Shown here: positions 17,092 to 24,755 of the stretch, one piece after another | How the letters are laid out: each line of letters starts with the position of its first letter | Position numbering within the stretch: position 1 is the stretch's first letter | Source of the DNA: Microcaldota archaeon | GTDB taxonomy: Archaea; Micrarchaeota; Micrarchaeia; Norongarragalinales; UBA97 | Reading direction: 5' to 3' | Assembly (NCBI GenBank): GCA_016194335.1 | Contig: JACQBR010000017.1 | Coordinates: 25,332-89,331 of the forward strand | DNA: 64,000 nucleotides | Notes under the pieces: model-generated | The model's input: the letters and a program-made list of their open reading frames with translations, nothing else | What the model was told of the DNA's origin: nothing | The model's database searches: none | Program-made: the position numbers and the translations under genes

Positions 17092-17472
17092 TCACTTCAC
17101 GAATTCCACGTGCGGAAGGCCCCGAAATTCCTTGTCGCCCGTGAGGAACAAAAGGCCATTATCAAGCGCGGCGCAATACCCAATCGCGTCGGCGTAGGAA
17201 ACGTTTTTTCCCCGCCTGTTCGCGTCGAACTTGAATTTCATCGCTTTTTTTATCAGGTCGTCCGCCGTTTCCACTGAAAGCGGAAGCGCCTCGGCAAAGG
17301 CCCGCTCTGCCGCTTCCTCCCCGTGGTCGCGCAGTTGGGTAAAGTAAAGTTCCACCAGGTTGAAACGGCAGGTCACGCCCAAGCCCGGCTCGAAATAGCG
17401 GGTGAAATTCGGGTTTCCCTTCAAAAACTCAACAAGCGCGTAGGTGTCGTAAAAATATCTGCTCAAGCCCAT
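17092..17472 (-). CDS. vapC: VapC-like PIN-domain toxin
   Basis: A 126-aa PIN-domain ribonuclease. The first catalytic Asp is in RYFYDTYALVEFLKG, the acidic cluster is in the middle, and the final metal-binding Asp lies in GDKEFRGLPHVEF following VSYADAIGYCAA. PIN toxins cleave tRNA or rRNA and are held inactive by a partner antitoxin. It overlaps the upstream AbrB-type gene by 10 nt, the standard toxin-antitoxin arrangement. Confidence 0.88.
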   Translation of the reverse strand: MGLSRYFYDTYALVEFLKGNPNFTRYFEPGLGVTCRFNLVELYFTQLRDHGEEAAERAFAEALPLSVETADDLIKKAMKFKFDANRRGKNVSYADAIGYCAALDNGLLFLTGDKEFRGLPHVEFVK

Positions 17473-17672
17473 CCCTTCCTGGCTTCATCCTTTAGTTTCT
17501 GGCCCGAAGTCTTTGACGGAAACGCGCCGAAAAGAGAGTGGAACCCTTGGAGTTTTTTTACTTTGAAGTCAAGCTCGTCGCCTTCCTTGACCCCCTCGGC
17601 CTCAATCACTTCCCTGGGAATGACTACGGCCAATGACCCCCCCCACTTTTTCGCCTCGCCCACGAATTCCAC
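17463..17672 (-). CDS. vapB: AbrB-type antitoxin of the vapBC pair
   Basis: A 69-aa AbrB/SpoVT-fold DNA-binding antitoxin. It shows the swapped-hairpin pattern EAKKWGGSLAVVIPREVIEA, then GDELDFKV, with a C-terminal tail that would bind the toxin. The start is taken as GTG 17672, so the protein begins at the first AbrB strand and leaves an inverted repeat upstream as operator. GTG 17717 is in frame and would add 15 residues that run through that repeat. Confidence 0.82.
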   Translation of the reverse strand: MEFVGEAKKWGGSLAVVIPREVIEAEGVKEGDELDFKVKKLQGFHSLFGAFPSKTSGQKLKDEARKGWA

Positions 17673-17682
17673 CTTAATGCAC

Positions 17683-17730
17683 CTAGTTATATTTTCAGCA
17701 TAACTAGTTAGATTCACAGTTATATTTATT
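17683..17730 (-). promoter_or_regulatory. vapBC promoter and operator
   Basis: Inverted repeat CTAGTTAT (17683-17690) and ATAACTAG (17700-17707) lies beside two TATA-like AATATAAC/AAATATAACT sequences read on the minus strand. AbrB antitoxins usually repress their own operon at such palindromes, so this is the likely operator. Confidence 0.6.
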
Positions 17731-17748
17731 CACGACGCCCCCGCGGGT

Positions 17749-18015
17749 TCACTCCTCCAGCTGCTGCCAGAGCACGCGCTTCTTGAGGAGCAGGTCGCGC
17801 GCGGAGGCGTTGAGCAGGGTGGAGAGCCGCAGGGCCTCGTCGGGAGAGAGGCGGAACGACATTGCGCCGATGGAGTTGGTAATCCTGAGGGCGACGATGC
17901 CGTCGCGCGGAAAGCCCTTCACCAACTGGGATGCCTCGCTCTCTATGCGCAGGGAGGTGCGGTGGGTCTCGCCCTTGTCGTCCTTGAACCAGTGGGTGAT
18001 TTCATCTTCAATCAT
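17749..18015 (-). CDS. Small conserved-looking protein of unknown function
   Basis: An 88-aa protein (ATG 18015) with beta strands (THRTSLRIESEASQLV, IVALRITNSIGAMSFRL) and a C-terminal helix (SPDEALRLSTLLNASARDLL). The layout could be a ligand- or nucleic-acid-binding accessory. It lies upstream of vapB on the same strand but is separated by the vapBC promoter, so it is a separate unit. TATA-like ATTTAAACG occurs just upstream at about 18045. Family not recognised. Confidence 0.55.
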   Translation of the reverse strand: MIEDEITHWFKDDKGETHRTSLRIESEASQLVKGFPRDGIVALRITNSIGAMSFRLSPDEALRLSTLLNASARDLLLKKRVLWQQLEE

Positions 18016-18195
18016 TTCCGTCCGGCATACGAAGGAAAATCGGCGTATTTAAACGAAAGGGAGGGTGGCTTGCCGGCCTTGCCACACCCCCTTCAAACGC
18101 CGCGGGCTTGAAAATGGCCTTATTGCCCAGATTGCCCTTCCTTCCCAAACGGTTAAAAATTACTGCCGAATTATAAACTGGGGGATGATGCCATC

Positions 18196-18456
18196 ATGAG
18201 ACAATTAGTAATCGCTTTTGCCCTTGCGGGAATCCTGCTTTTCGGATGCCTTGGGAGCGCGAGCAAGCCAACAGCTTCGGCAGTTTCACCCGCGCCTGGC
18301 AGTCAGGCGAGCGCCTCGCCCTCGGCAACTTCAGGTGCCCTGCAGGCGGATGCGCAGCAGGCGGCGCAGGAAAGCGGAGATGCGGCGCGGGCGCTTAACG
18401 ACAGCGACATCCCCGCGCTTGACATCAGCGACGCCGACCTCAACGCCAGCCAGTAG
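18196..18456 (+). CDS. Small Ser/Ala-rich lipoprotein
   Basis: An 86-aa precursor with signal peptide MRQLVIAFALAGILLFGC; the LFGC lipobox suggests lipidation at Cys18. The remainder is low-complexity Ser/Ala/Pro then an Asp/Ala-rich tail (ALNDSDIPALDISDADLN). The low complexity and secretion resemble the 22361 protein. Upstream TTAAAAATTA and AATTATAAAC (18152-18178) are TATA-like, and the transcript may have a very short leader. Function unknown. Confidence 0.65.
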   Translation: MRQLVIAFALAGILLFGCLGSASKPTASAVSPAPGSQASASPSATSGALQADAQQAAQESGDAARALNDSDIPALDISDADLNASQ

Positions 18457-18617
18457 GAAACAACGCCCGGCCTCCCCGATTGCCCACCCCCCGGCAGATG
18501 CGAATTGCCGACCACCGTACGCCCCCAGCTTTATTGCTCCTCCTCCCTTTTCCTCAAAACGTTTATTAGTGGCGGGGTGCATAATTTGTTGGTAAGCTAT
18601 TTTTCGGTGTCCTCTGG

Positions 18618-19103
18618 GTGAACCAATCCACCGTCAAGCCGTTGAACAAGCAGTGGCTGACCTCGTTTAGGAAGGAAAAAAAGCTTGATGACTATCTGCT
18701 CGTGGGCGACCCGCTGATCCAGTGGATTTCCGCCAAGGGCGAGTGGAGAAAGCTGGCAGTCCGCTGCACCGCGGTGGAGTGCCTGGTGATCCTCAAGCAC
18801 GCCAAGTACAGCCGCAGGCTTCACATTGTGGTGCGGGGCAAGGGCGGGGAATACAGCAACTTCGCCGAGGCGCTCGGGGAGCTCATATTCCTCACGGACA
18901 GGCTGGCAAAGAACGATTACGTCGCGTTCGCATTCCCGCAGAGCATGCGTGACCTGGTAATTTCGCAGGCGCAGAACATGCCTGCAAACTGGAGGAAGCT
19001 CGAAAAGACGTTCAACTGCGCCTTCGTGTTCTTCGTCCCCGAAACTGCCGGCAAGGAAGTGGAGCAGCTTGAATGGAGGGATGTCCTGAAGCAGAAGGTG
19101 TAG
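18618..19103 (+). CDS. Protein of unknown function
   Basis: A 161-aa soluble protein starting at GTG 18618. It shows mixed helices and strands (RKLAVRCTAVECLVILKHA, RRLHIVVRGKGGEYSNFAEAL, FNCAFVFFVPE). The pattern of a Cys/His-bearing strand next to KGGEYSNF is not one I can assign. It ends four nucleotides before the MBL-fold gene and may be co-transcribed with it. Confidence 0.6.
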   Translation: MNQSTVKPLNKQWLTSFRKEKKLDDYLLVGDPLIQWISAKGEWRKLAVRCTAVECLVILKHAKYSRRLHIVVRGKGGEYSNFAEALGELIFLTDRLAKNDYVAFAFPQSMRDLVISQAQNMPANWRKLEKTFNCAFVFFVPETAGKEVEQLEWRDVLKQKV

Positions 19104-19107
19104 GCAG

Positions 19108-19788
19108 GTGGCCGAATCTTCGGTTAGGTTGAATGGAATCGAGCTCGTCTGGCTCAATCACGCTTCTTTTAAGGTCAAGGACGCGTCGGGCCGGACCGTA
19201 CTGTACACCGACCCGTTCGTAATCGAAAAAAAACCCGACCGCGCGGAAATCGCCCTCGTCACCCACGCGCACTATGACCACTGCGCCGTGCAAAACATAG
19301 TGCGGATAACCGACGCGGGCTCCTCGGTGGTTTGCGCAGGGGATTGCGCCGAACTCCTGCGGGGGAAGGTCAAGTCGAAATTAATCGCCATTTCGCCCGG
19401 GGACGGCATTCAAGCCGGAGGGATTGCCGTAGAGGCGGTGCACGCCTACAACCTCACAAAGCCGTTCCACCCCAAGGGCAGGGGGGTCGGGTACGTCTTC
19501 AACATCGGGGGAGTGAAAATCTACCACGCGGGGGACACGGACTTCACCCCCGAAATGAGCCAACTAAAAGGAAAGGCGGACGTCGCGCTGCTCCCCATAG
19601 GGGGGAAGTACACGATGGACGCGAAAGAAGCCGCAGCGGCGGCGAATGAAATCAGGCCAAAAATCGCCGTCCCGATGCACTACGGCTTCCTGCTGCCGGA
19701 CACGGCAGGGAACCCGGGGCAATTTGCGGACCGGGTGAAAAAGGGAATCGAAGTGAAAATTCTCACCCCGCTTGTGAAGCGTGACTGA
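19108..19788 (+). CDS. Metallo-beta-lactamase-fold hydrolase, UlaG-like
   Basis: A 226-aa metal-dependent hydrolase. The first metal motif is THAHYDHC; YHAGDTDFTPEM carries the next ligand, and VPMHYGFLL the last His. This is the UPF0173/UlaG-like subfamily with a short N-terminus and a WLNHASF opening. The physiological substrate is not known; members act on phosphorylated or ester compounds. It starts at GTG 19108, four nt after the previous stop. Confidence 0.85.
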   Translation: MAESSVRLNGIELVWLNHASFKVKDASGRTVLYTDPFVIEKKPDRAEIALVTHAHYDHCAVQNIVRITDAGSSVVCAGDCAELLRGKVKSKLIAISPGDGIQAGGIAVEAVHAYNLTKPFHPKGRGVGYVFNIGGVKIYHAGDTDFTPEMSQLKGKADVALLPIGGKYTMDAKEAAAAANEIRPKIAVPMHYGFLLPDTAGNPGQFADRVKKGIEVKILTPLVKRD

Positions 19789-19824
19789 ACAAATCACGCG
19801 AATCATTTTCAAAAAACAAAGGAG

Positions 19825-21273
19825 TTGCAAAAAAAAGTGGAAACGCATCATCAGCATAAGGAAAGCGGGGAAACCGCCCCGGCCGCCCACTCGGGCTTCG
19901 AGGGACTGGGACTGAGCAAGCCGCTTCTGGACGCAGTGAGGGAAAAGGGATTCGCCACCCCAACGCCGATACAGGAACAGACCATCCCCCTTTCCCTGGC
20001 GGGAAGGGACGTAATCGGCCAGGCACAGACCGGAACCGGAAAGACGGCTGCATTCGGCCTTACCATCCTGCAAAAGATTTCGCCAGAATTGCCGGCGGTG
20101 CAGGCGGTGATTCTCACGCCCACGCGCGAGCTTGCGGTGCAGGTTTCAAGGGAGATTGCCGAACTGAGCAAGCACAGCCACGCCCATGTCGCGCTTCTTT
20201 ACGGAGGGCAGGACATCCAGCCCCAAATCAGGGCGCTCGCGCGGGGAGTGCAGGTCGTCGTTGGAACCCCGGGAAGGATCCTCGACCACCTGGAAAGGAG
20301 GACTCTTGACACCAGCCACGTGGCAATCGCCGTGCTTGACGAGGCGGACCGCATGCTCGACATGGGATTCGTCGACGACGTTGAAAGAATCCTTTCCACC
20401 ATGCCGCCCGCGGGCAAGCGCCAGACGATGCTCTTCTCCGCAACCGTGCCTTCCGAAATCCTCTCCCTCGCGCGCAAGCACATGCACAACCCGGCAATCG
20501 TGAAGACCAGTGAAGAAAAGCTCACGCTTGACGCCATCGAGCAGTTCTACATCGAAGCTGACCGGAACCTCAAGCCCAAGGCGCTTGCCGCGCTCTTTGC
20601 CACCGAAAAGCCCGAGTCGGCAATCGTATTCTGCCGCACGAAAAGGGGCGCCGACGGCGTGGCGCACCTGCTCAAGGGCTACGGCTTCAACGCGCGCGCG
20701 ATGCACGGCAACCTCACGCAAAACAAGCGGGAGAAAGTGCTCAGCGAATTCCGCGCAGGAGGCACGGACATAATGGTTGCAACCGACGTTGCCGGAAGGG
20801 GGCTGGACATCACCGGCGTCACGCACGTGGTGAACTACGACATGCCGGCTGACTCCGACACCTACGTGCACCGCATCGGCAGGACGGGAAGGGCGGGCGC
20901 GAGCGGAAAGGCATTCACCTTCGCAACCAACCTCGAGGAAGTGCGCGACCTCAAATCCACCGCGGCGCGCACCGGCTCGATAATCACCCATCTTAAGGTC
21001 AACCTCGACGCCGCGCCGCCGTTCAAGCGCGTGGAACGCGAATACGAAGAACGCCCCCGCGACGCAAGGGGAAGTCGGGGCGGAAGGCCCGGCGGCTTTG
21101 GCGGAAGGCCGCGTTACGGCGGTTCCGGGGGGCGGCCTCAAGGGCGCTCCGGCTCGGGAGGAGGCTACGGCCACTCGGGCGGAAGGCCGAGCGGCCATTC
21201 AAGCCAAGGCTCACGCGGCGGGCCCAGGAGGGGCGGCGGATTCCAGCGCTACAGCGCAGGCTGGGAGAAATAG
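19825..21273 (+). CDS. DEAD-box RNA helicase with Gly/Arg-rich tail
   Basis: A 482-aa helicase. The Q motif (GFATPTPIQEQTIP), Walker A (AQTGTGKT near residue 68), PTRELAVQV, DEAD (about residue 171), SAT and HRIGRTGRAG are all intact. Residues 410-482 form an RGG/GSG-rich tail, which usually binds RNA or promotes condensates. Start is TTG 19825, giving a His-rich N-terminal extension of about 20 residues. Likely roles are ribosome assembly or mRNA remodelling. Confidence 0.94.
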   Translation: MQKKVETHHQHKESGETAPAAHSGFEGLGLSKPLLDAVREKGFATPTPIQEQTIPLSLAGRDVIGQAQTGTGKTAAFGLTILQKISPELPAVQAVILTPTRELAVQVSREIAELSKHSHAHVALLYGGQDIQPQIRALARGVQVVVGTPGRILDHLERRTLDTSHVAIAVLDEADRMLDMGFVDDVERILSTMPPAGKRQTMLFSATVPSEILSLARKHMHNPAIVKTSEEKLTLDAIEQFYIEADRNLKPKALAALFATEKPESAIVFCRTKRGADGVAHLLKGYGFNARAMHGNLTQNKREKVLSEFRAGGTDIMVATDVAGRGLDITGVTHVVNYDMPADSDTYVHRIGRTGRAGASGKAFTFATNLEEVRDLKSTAARTGSIITHLKVNLDAAPPFKRVEREYEERPRDARGSRGGRPGGFGGRPRYGGSGGRPQGRSGSGGGYGHSGGRPSGHSSQGSRGGPRRGGGFQRYSAGWEK

Positions 21274-21302
21274 CTCTCTGAACCCCTATTGCGGCGCCGG
21301 CC

Positions 21303-21806
21303 CTAACTCCGGGATTTTCGCGAAACCGGCGCTCTTTTTTTCCTTGAAGATTTTCTTAAGGAAACCCCGGCTGCGCCCCTCTTACCTGCATGGCTGCGGT
21401 TATTTGCGGGTTTTCCCTTTGGGGCCCGCCCCGCCGGCGTTCTTCGCGGGACGCCCGGTTTTCCTTTTGGAGATGCGCGCCCCGATGCGCTTCCCGATGC
21501 ACCCGCCCCAACGCGCCTCACGCCTACCCCCATCAAGGTAATTTTGCTATCGTGGTCAATGAGCTGCATCGGCTTTGCGCAGTGCATAGGCCGCTTGGTA
21601 ATGTGGCCGCGGGCGCCCTTTTTAGCACCGCAGTGGGTGCAGACGAATTCCAGCGATGCGGCATGCCGGCCTGACGCGCTTGCGGCGGTGTTCTCGCCAT
21701 CGTCATCGGCGTATTCCCTCTCGAAACCCTGCTCCCTCTGGGCATCGGCCTCTTCCGCCTCCCACTCCTCTTCCTCGCCTATAGCCTCGCTGACGTTTCT
21801 TGCCAT
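21303..21806 (-). CDS. Zinc-ribbon protein with acidic head and basic tail
   Basis: A 167-aa protein in three parts: an acidic N-terminus (EAIGEEEEWEAEEADAQ), a short zinc-ribbon-like core (FVCTHCGAKK then MHCAKPM) and a very basic, Arg/Lys/Gly-rich C-terminus. The tail suggests RNA or DNA binding. It converges on the helicase gene with 29 nt between stops. The strong composition bias makes the exact start (ATG 21806) less certain. Function not recognised. Confidence 0.55.
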   Translation of the reverse strand: MARNVSEAIGEEEEWEAEEADAQREQGFEREYADDDGENTAASASGRHAASLEFVCTHCGAKKGARGHITKRPMHCAKPMQLIDHDSKITLMGVGVRRVGAGASGSASGRASPKGKPGVPRRTPAGRAPKGKPANNRSHAGKRGAAGVSLRKSSRKKRAPVSRKSRS

Positions 21807-21987
21807 AATGGAAAATCACCACCTGTTGATGCCGGCGCGGGTGCAAATTGCCCAACGGCTTTTGCGCCAATGAAAGAAGCGGGCGGGGCAATAAAAGGAA
21901 TCGGTTTGAAAAAACGCAAGTTTGAAACGGGTTGGAAAGGAAGGCGGTTAAAAAAAGGGAACGGGGGGAAACTTGCCCCCTGGTTTT

Positions 21988-22146
21988 TTATGAGCTTGCA
22001 AGGTTCTTGCCCTTGACTACCTTCCAGATTTTCTTCGTCATCTCACTCGGCGTGATTGCCGAAGTTCCGAACACTTCGCCCAAGGTCATGTCCTTGACTT
22101 TCGCGAAGCTGATGGTGTACCCGCCGAAAGGCTTTCTTGCTGCCAT
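21988..22146 (-). CDS. 52-aa SWIB-like small protein
   Basis: A short gene too small for standard gene filters. It encodes MAARKPFGGYTISFAKVKDM at its start, followed by LGEVFGTSAITPSEMTKKIW and a terminal GKNLASS. The segment from LGEVFG to GKNLA matches the first half of the SWIB fold (the Trp within a KKxW helix followed by an Asn-Leu turn), but the second half is missing. SWIB domains occur in chromatin-associated and small DNA-associated proteins. It is preceded by GGAG and GGTG purine stretches. Function unknown. Confidence 0.6.
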   Translation of the reverse strand: MAARKPFGGYTISFAKVKDMTLGEVFGTSAITPSEMTKKIWKVVKGKNLASS

Positions 22147-22360
22147 GTTTTTCACCAACTCCTATGTTGTCTTTTTGAGGCCGAAATGGGTTTAGCGTGA
22201 CCCCGCCCGCCCTCGCAGATTCTTAACGCACGAGGGCTTTTAAGGCTATTCTTAGAGGTAAAAACGCAAAGTTCCCTCGCAAAAACGGGGCGAAACGGAA
22301 ATGTGCGCGGAATAGGAAAAATTATTGAAAGGAAAAAAAGAATAAAAAAAAACGGCGGCC

Positions 22361-23593
22361 TCAACTGGCGCCTGCCGAGACTGACGGGCTTGCTCCCGCA
22401 CTAACCGAAACCGACGGGCTCGCCAAAGCGGAGGCGCTCGCCCCTACGGAAGCCGACGCTCGCGCCGACTCTCCCTCTGAAGCCCCGATGCTTTCAGTAG
22501 GCTCTGCCGTCTCCCCCCCATTCACTTCAGCCCCGGTTGAGAGCGACTGCTGCACCAGGAGCATCATCCTAACCGCCCACGCAAGGTGGTTGAGCCGGAA
22601 GGAAGCCTCCGCGGGGGTGATTGTGGATGACTGGAGCGCCTGCAGGTCCGCCTTCAGCTTAGAGTCGAGCGATTCGAGCTTGGAGGTGTCCTTGCCCTGC
22701 GACGCAAGCCCGGCAATGCTGGCTTCAATCTTGGCCTGGAGCGCGCCGTATCTTGAAACTATCGTTGAAACGCGCTTGGCAAGAATCTCCTGCCGGATTC
22801 TCTCCTTGAACTCGACCCACTTTGCGTTGAACTCGTCAATCAAGGCCTTGCGGGCATCAACTGTGGTCGCGGCATCCCACCTCGCCTGGGCGGACTGGGC
22901 GTATGCCTTTATTTCGGCGGAAAGGTTGGCCGAGACGTATCCCTGCGCCTCAAGGTGGCCCACTGTCGTAACAATGCGGACAAGCTGGCCGACAACGTGG
23001 GCCTTTACTGCGGCCCTGTATTCCCCGCGCTCGCGGGCATTGAGCTCGCCTTTAGCCTCGGCAAGGGTTTTTCTTGCGGCCTTGACCCGCTCCTCCGCGG
23101 CCTTGAAATTCTCCCTCGCCTTGACCGCCTCCTGCCGCGCCGCCATCACGCGGGCGGCCGCTTCCGCCCTCACGGTGGCGTTTTCCTCGCCTTCACCGCC
23201 AACGGAAGATGATTCCGCGCGCCTGGCCAACTGGCCGGCCGCCCTCTCCTCGAACGCCTCGGCTTTTCCCCCGGCTTTGGCAAGGGCGCGCTCGCGGTTT
23301 TCCTCAGCCCTCGCGGCCGTGCGGGCTTCATTCCTTGCAATTACCGCTTTAACGCGGCTCAAGCCGCGCAAGGCGCCGCCCGCATTGCCATTAACTGATG
23401 CTGATGCCGAAGCCGTGCCTTCAACTACACCCGCAATGGGAGAAGCCGAAGCGGCTACACCCCCGTCCGCTGAGGCGGAAGCGCCCGCATCGGCGCTGGC
23501 TGCCACGGCATAAACCATCGGGACCGCCCCAGCCATGAGAAGACATGAAAGAAGGGCCAAACCGAAGAATCTTTTCCAAACATCCCGAGCCAC
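22361..23593 (-). CDS. Secreted coiled-coil protein with Ser/Ala repeats
   Basis: A 410-aa precursor with a signal peptide (LALLSCLLMAGAVPMVYAVA). Residues 30-70 are Ala/Ser/Gly-rich repeats, residues about 75-330 are an alpha-helical, heptad-rich region with Ala/Glu/Lys/Arg bias (for example ARAEENRERALAKAGGKAEA), and the last 50 residues again alternate Ser-Ala-Ser with Pro/Val. This is an extracellular filament or surface protein pattern. No domain is recognised. The gene diverges from a membrane-anchored wHTH regulator at 23757. Confidence 0.68.
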   Translation of the reverse strand: MARDVWKRFFGLALLSCLLMAGAVPMVYAVAASADAGASASADGGVAASASPIAGVVEGTASASASVNGNAGGALRGLSRVKAVIARNEARTAARAEENRERALAKAGGKAEAFEERAAGQLARRAESSSVGGEGEENATVRAEAAARVMAARQEAVKARENFKAAEERVKAARKTLAEAKGELNARERGEYRAAVKAHVVGQLVRIVTTVGHLEAQGYVSANLSAEIKAYAQSAQARWDAATTVDARKALIDEFNAKWVEFKERIRQEILAKRVSTIVSRYGALQAKIEASIAGLASQGKDTSKLESLDSKLKADLQALQSSTITPAEASFRLNHLAWAVRMMLLVQQSLSTGAEVNGGETAEPTESIGASEGESARASASVGASASALASPSVSVSAGASPSVSAGAS

Positions 23594-23651
23594 TTAACAT
23601 CACCCGCAATAAGCGACGCCGGGATACTTTTTAACCATTCTTTCACGATTA

Positions 23652-23705
23652 CCCCGCCGTTAAGCTTTAGCGGGGATGCTAATGCCGAATAAAGCTTTAG
23701 GCATT
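23652..23705 (+). promoter_or_regulatory. Twin hairpins with a shared loop
   Basis: Hairpin 1 has CCCCGC (23652-23657) and GCGGGG (23670-23675) around CGTTAAGCTTTA. Hairpin 2 has AATGCC (23681-23686) and GGCATT (23700-23705) around GAATAAAGCTTTA. Stems differ while AAGCTTTA is shared, in the divergent interval between two exported or membrane genes. Candidate RNA or protein-binding control site. Confidence 0.6.
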
Positions 23706-23756
23706 CGCCTAATGAGAAAACAAGGCTAATTAATCCGACTGGGGTTCAGTAAGGCT

Positions 23757-24608
23757 ATGGGATGCCTAACCGCCTTGGCCATCGTGGCCGGCGTAATTTC
23801 TTTTGCAGCTGCCGCCACCCTCTACGGCACGGTGTTCGACTCCGAACTGCGCCCCCTGCCCGCGCTCGTGAGCATCAACTCCCAACCTGCGCAAACGGTC
23901 GGGGCAACAAACGGCTCTTACGCCCTGGAAGTGCCGCAAGGCCGGTTCACCATTTCCGTGTTCGGCGTTGAAAACCCAAACGGCCTCAGGGAAAACAGGA
24001 CCCTCACCGTTCCGGACCCGAACGGAAAGTACGAACTCGATTTCATCCTCCTCTCCAACGCCACTGATGGAAATGGGCTCTCACAGGCTCTTAGTGAACT
24101 GTCGGAAATTTCTCCGCTCCCCCGCCAGCCGGTTGATGCACAGGCAATCGACGGGCCGGCAGTTCGGGAATGGGACTGGCGTACTGCTGCGCTCTTCCTG
24201 TTCCTGCTCGCCGCCGCAGCCGCCGCATATTTCCATTGGAAGGGAAACGCCGGGAACAATTACGCAAAACGGGAGGGCGCGACGGATGGACTGCGCGCCC
24301 AAACCGATGAAAACCCGGAAGATAGCGCTGATTCTATGGAACGTAAACAAGCGCAAATGGCGGCACAAAGCCCAACCGCCGCCCAGAACGAACTGCCAGC
24401 CACGCCCCCGGAAGCCCTTTTGGCCGAGGAGAGGGAAGTGCTCGAACAATTGGCCCTATCCGGGGGGATTCTCACGCAAAAGGACCTGCGGAAACGCCTG
24501 CCCTACGGCGAGGCGCGGGTGAGCCTCCTGCTCAGCGCGCTTGAAAAGCAAGGTAAAATCAGGCGCATCAAGCAGGGAAGGGGGAACATCATCAAACGCA
24601 TGGGCTGA
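23757..24608 (+). CDS. Membrane-anchored winged-helix regulator with exported domain
   Basis: A 283-aa protein read as signal peptide or N-terminal helix (about 1-20), an exported beta-sandwich of carboxypeptidase-regulatory type (ATLYGTVFDSELRPLPALVS through FTISVFGVEN), one membrane segment (about 142-160), a polar linker, and a C-terminal winged helix (LEQLALSGGILTQKDLRKRL, then VSLLLSALEKQGKIRRIKQG). This is a one-component sensor layout: an outside domain senses and the cytoplasmic wHTH binds DNA. The start may be ATG 23757 (MGCLTALAIV). Confidence 0.75.
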   Translation: MGCLTALAIVAGVISFAAAATLYGTVFDSELRPLPALVSINSQPAQTVGATNGSYALEVPQGRFTISVFGVENPNGLRENRTLTVPDPNGKYELDFILLSNATDGNGLSQALSELSEISPLPRQPVDAQAIDGPAVREWDWRTAALFLFLLAAAAAAYFHWKGNAGNNYAKREGATDGLRAQTDENPEDSADSMERKQAQMAAQSPTAAQNELPATPPEALLAEEREVLEQLALSGGILTQKDLRKRLPYGEARVSLLLSALEKQGKIRRIKQGRGNIIKRMG

Positions 24609-24755
24609 CGCGCGCGAATGGCGGCAACGGGAAACGCGACAACCCAGGGAACGGCGGCTGGCGCGCCGCCCGCAAGCCGTTGTTGGACTTAAAACACTTT
24701 GTGCCATATTACTAGTTTCATTCCTGCCAACAGGAACGAAGGCTTCGGAAGCAAA

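Noticed and set aside
20146..21198. Long minus-strand frame opposite the DEAD-box helicase
   Set aside because: Shadow of a gene with all helicase motifs intact on the plus strand.
22488..23513. Long plus-strand frame opposite the secreted coiled-coil gene
   Set aside because: Antisense of repetitive Ala/Ser codons; the minus-strand frame has a signal peptide and coherent heptads.
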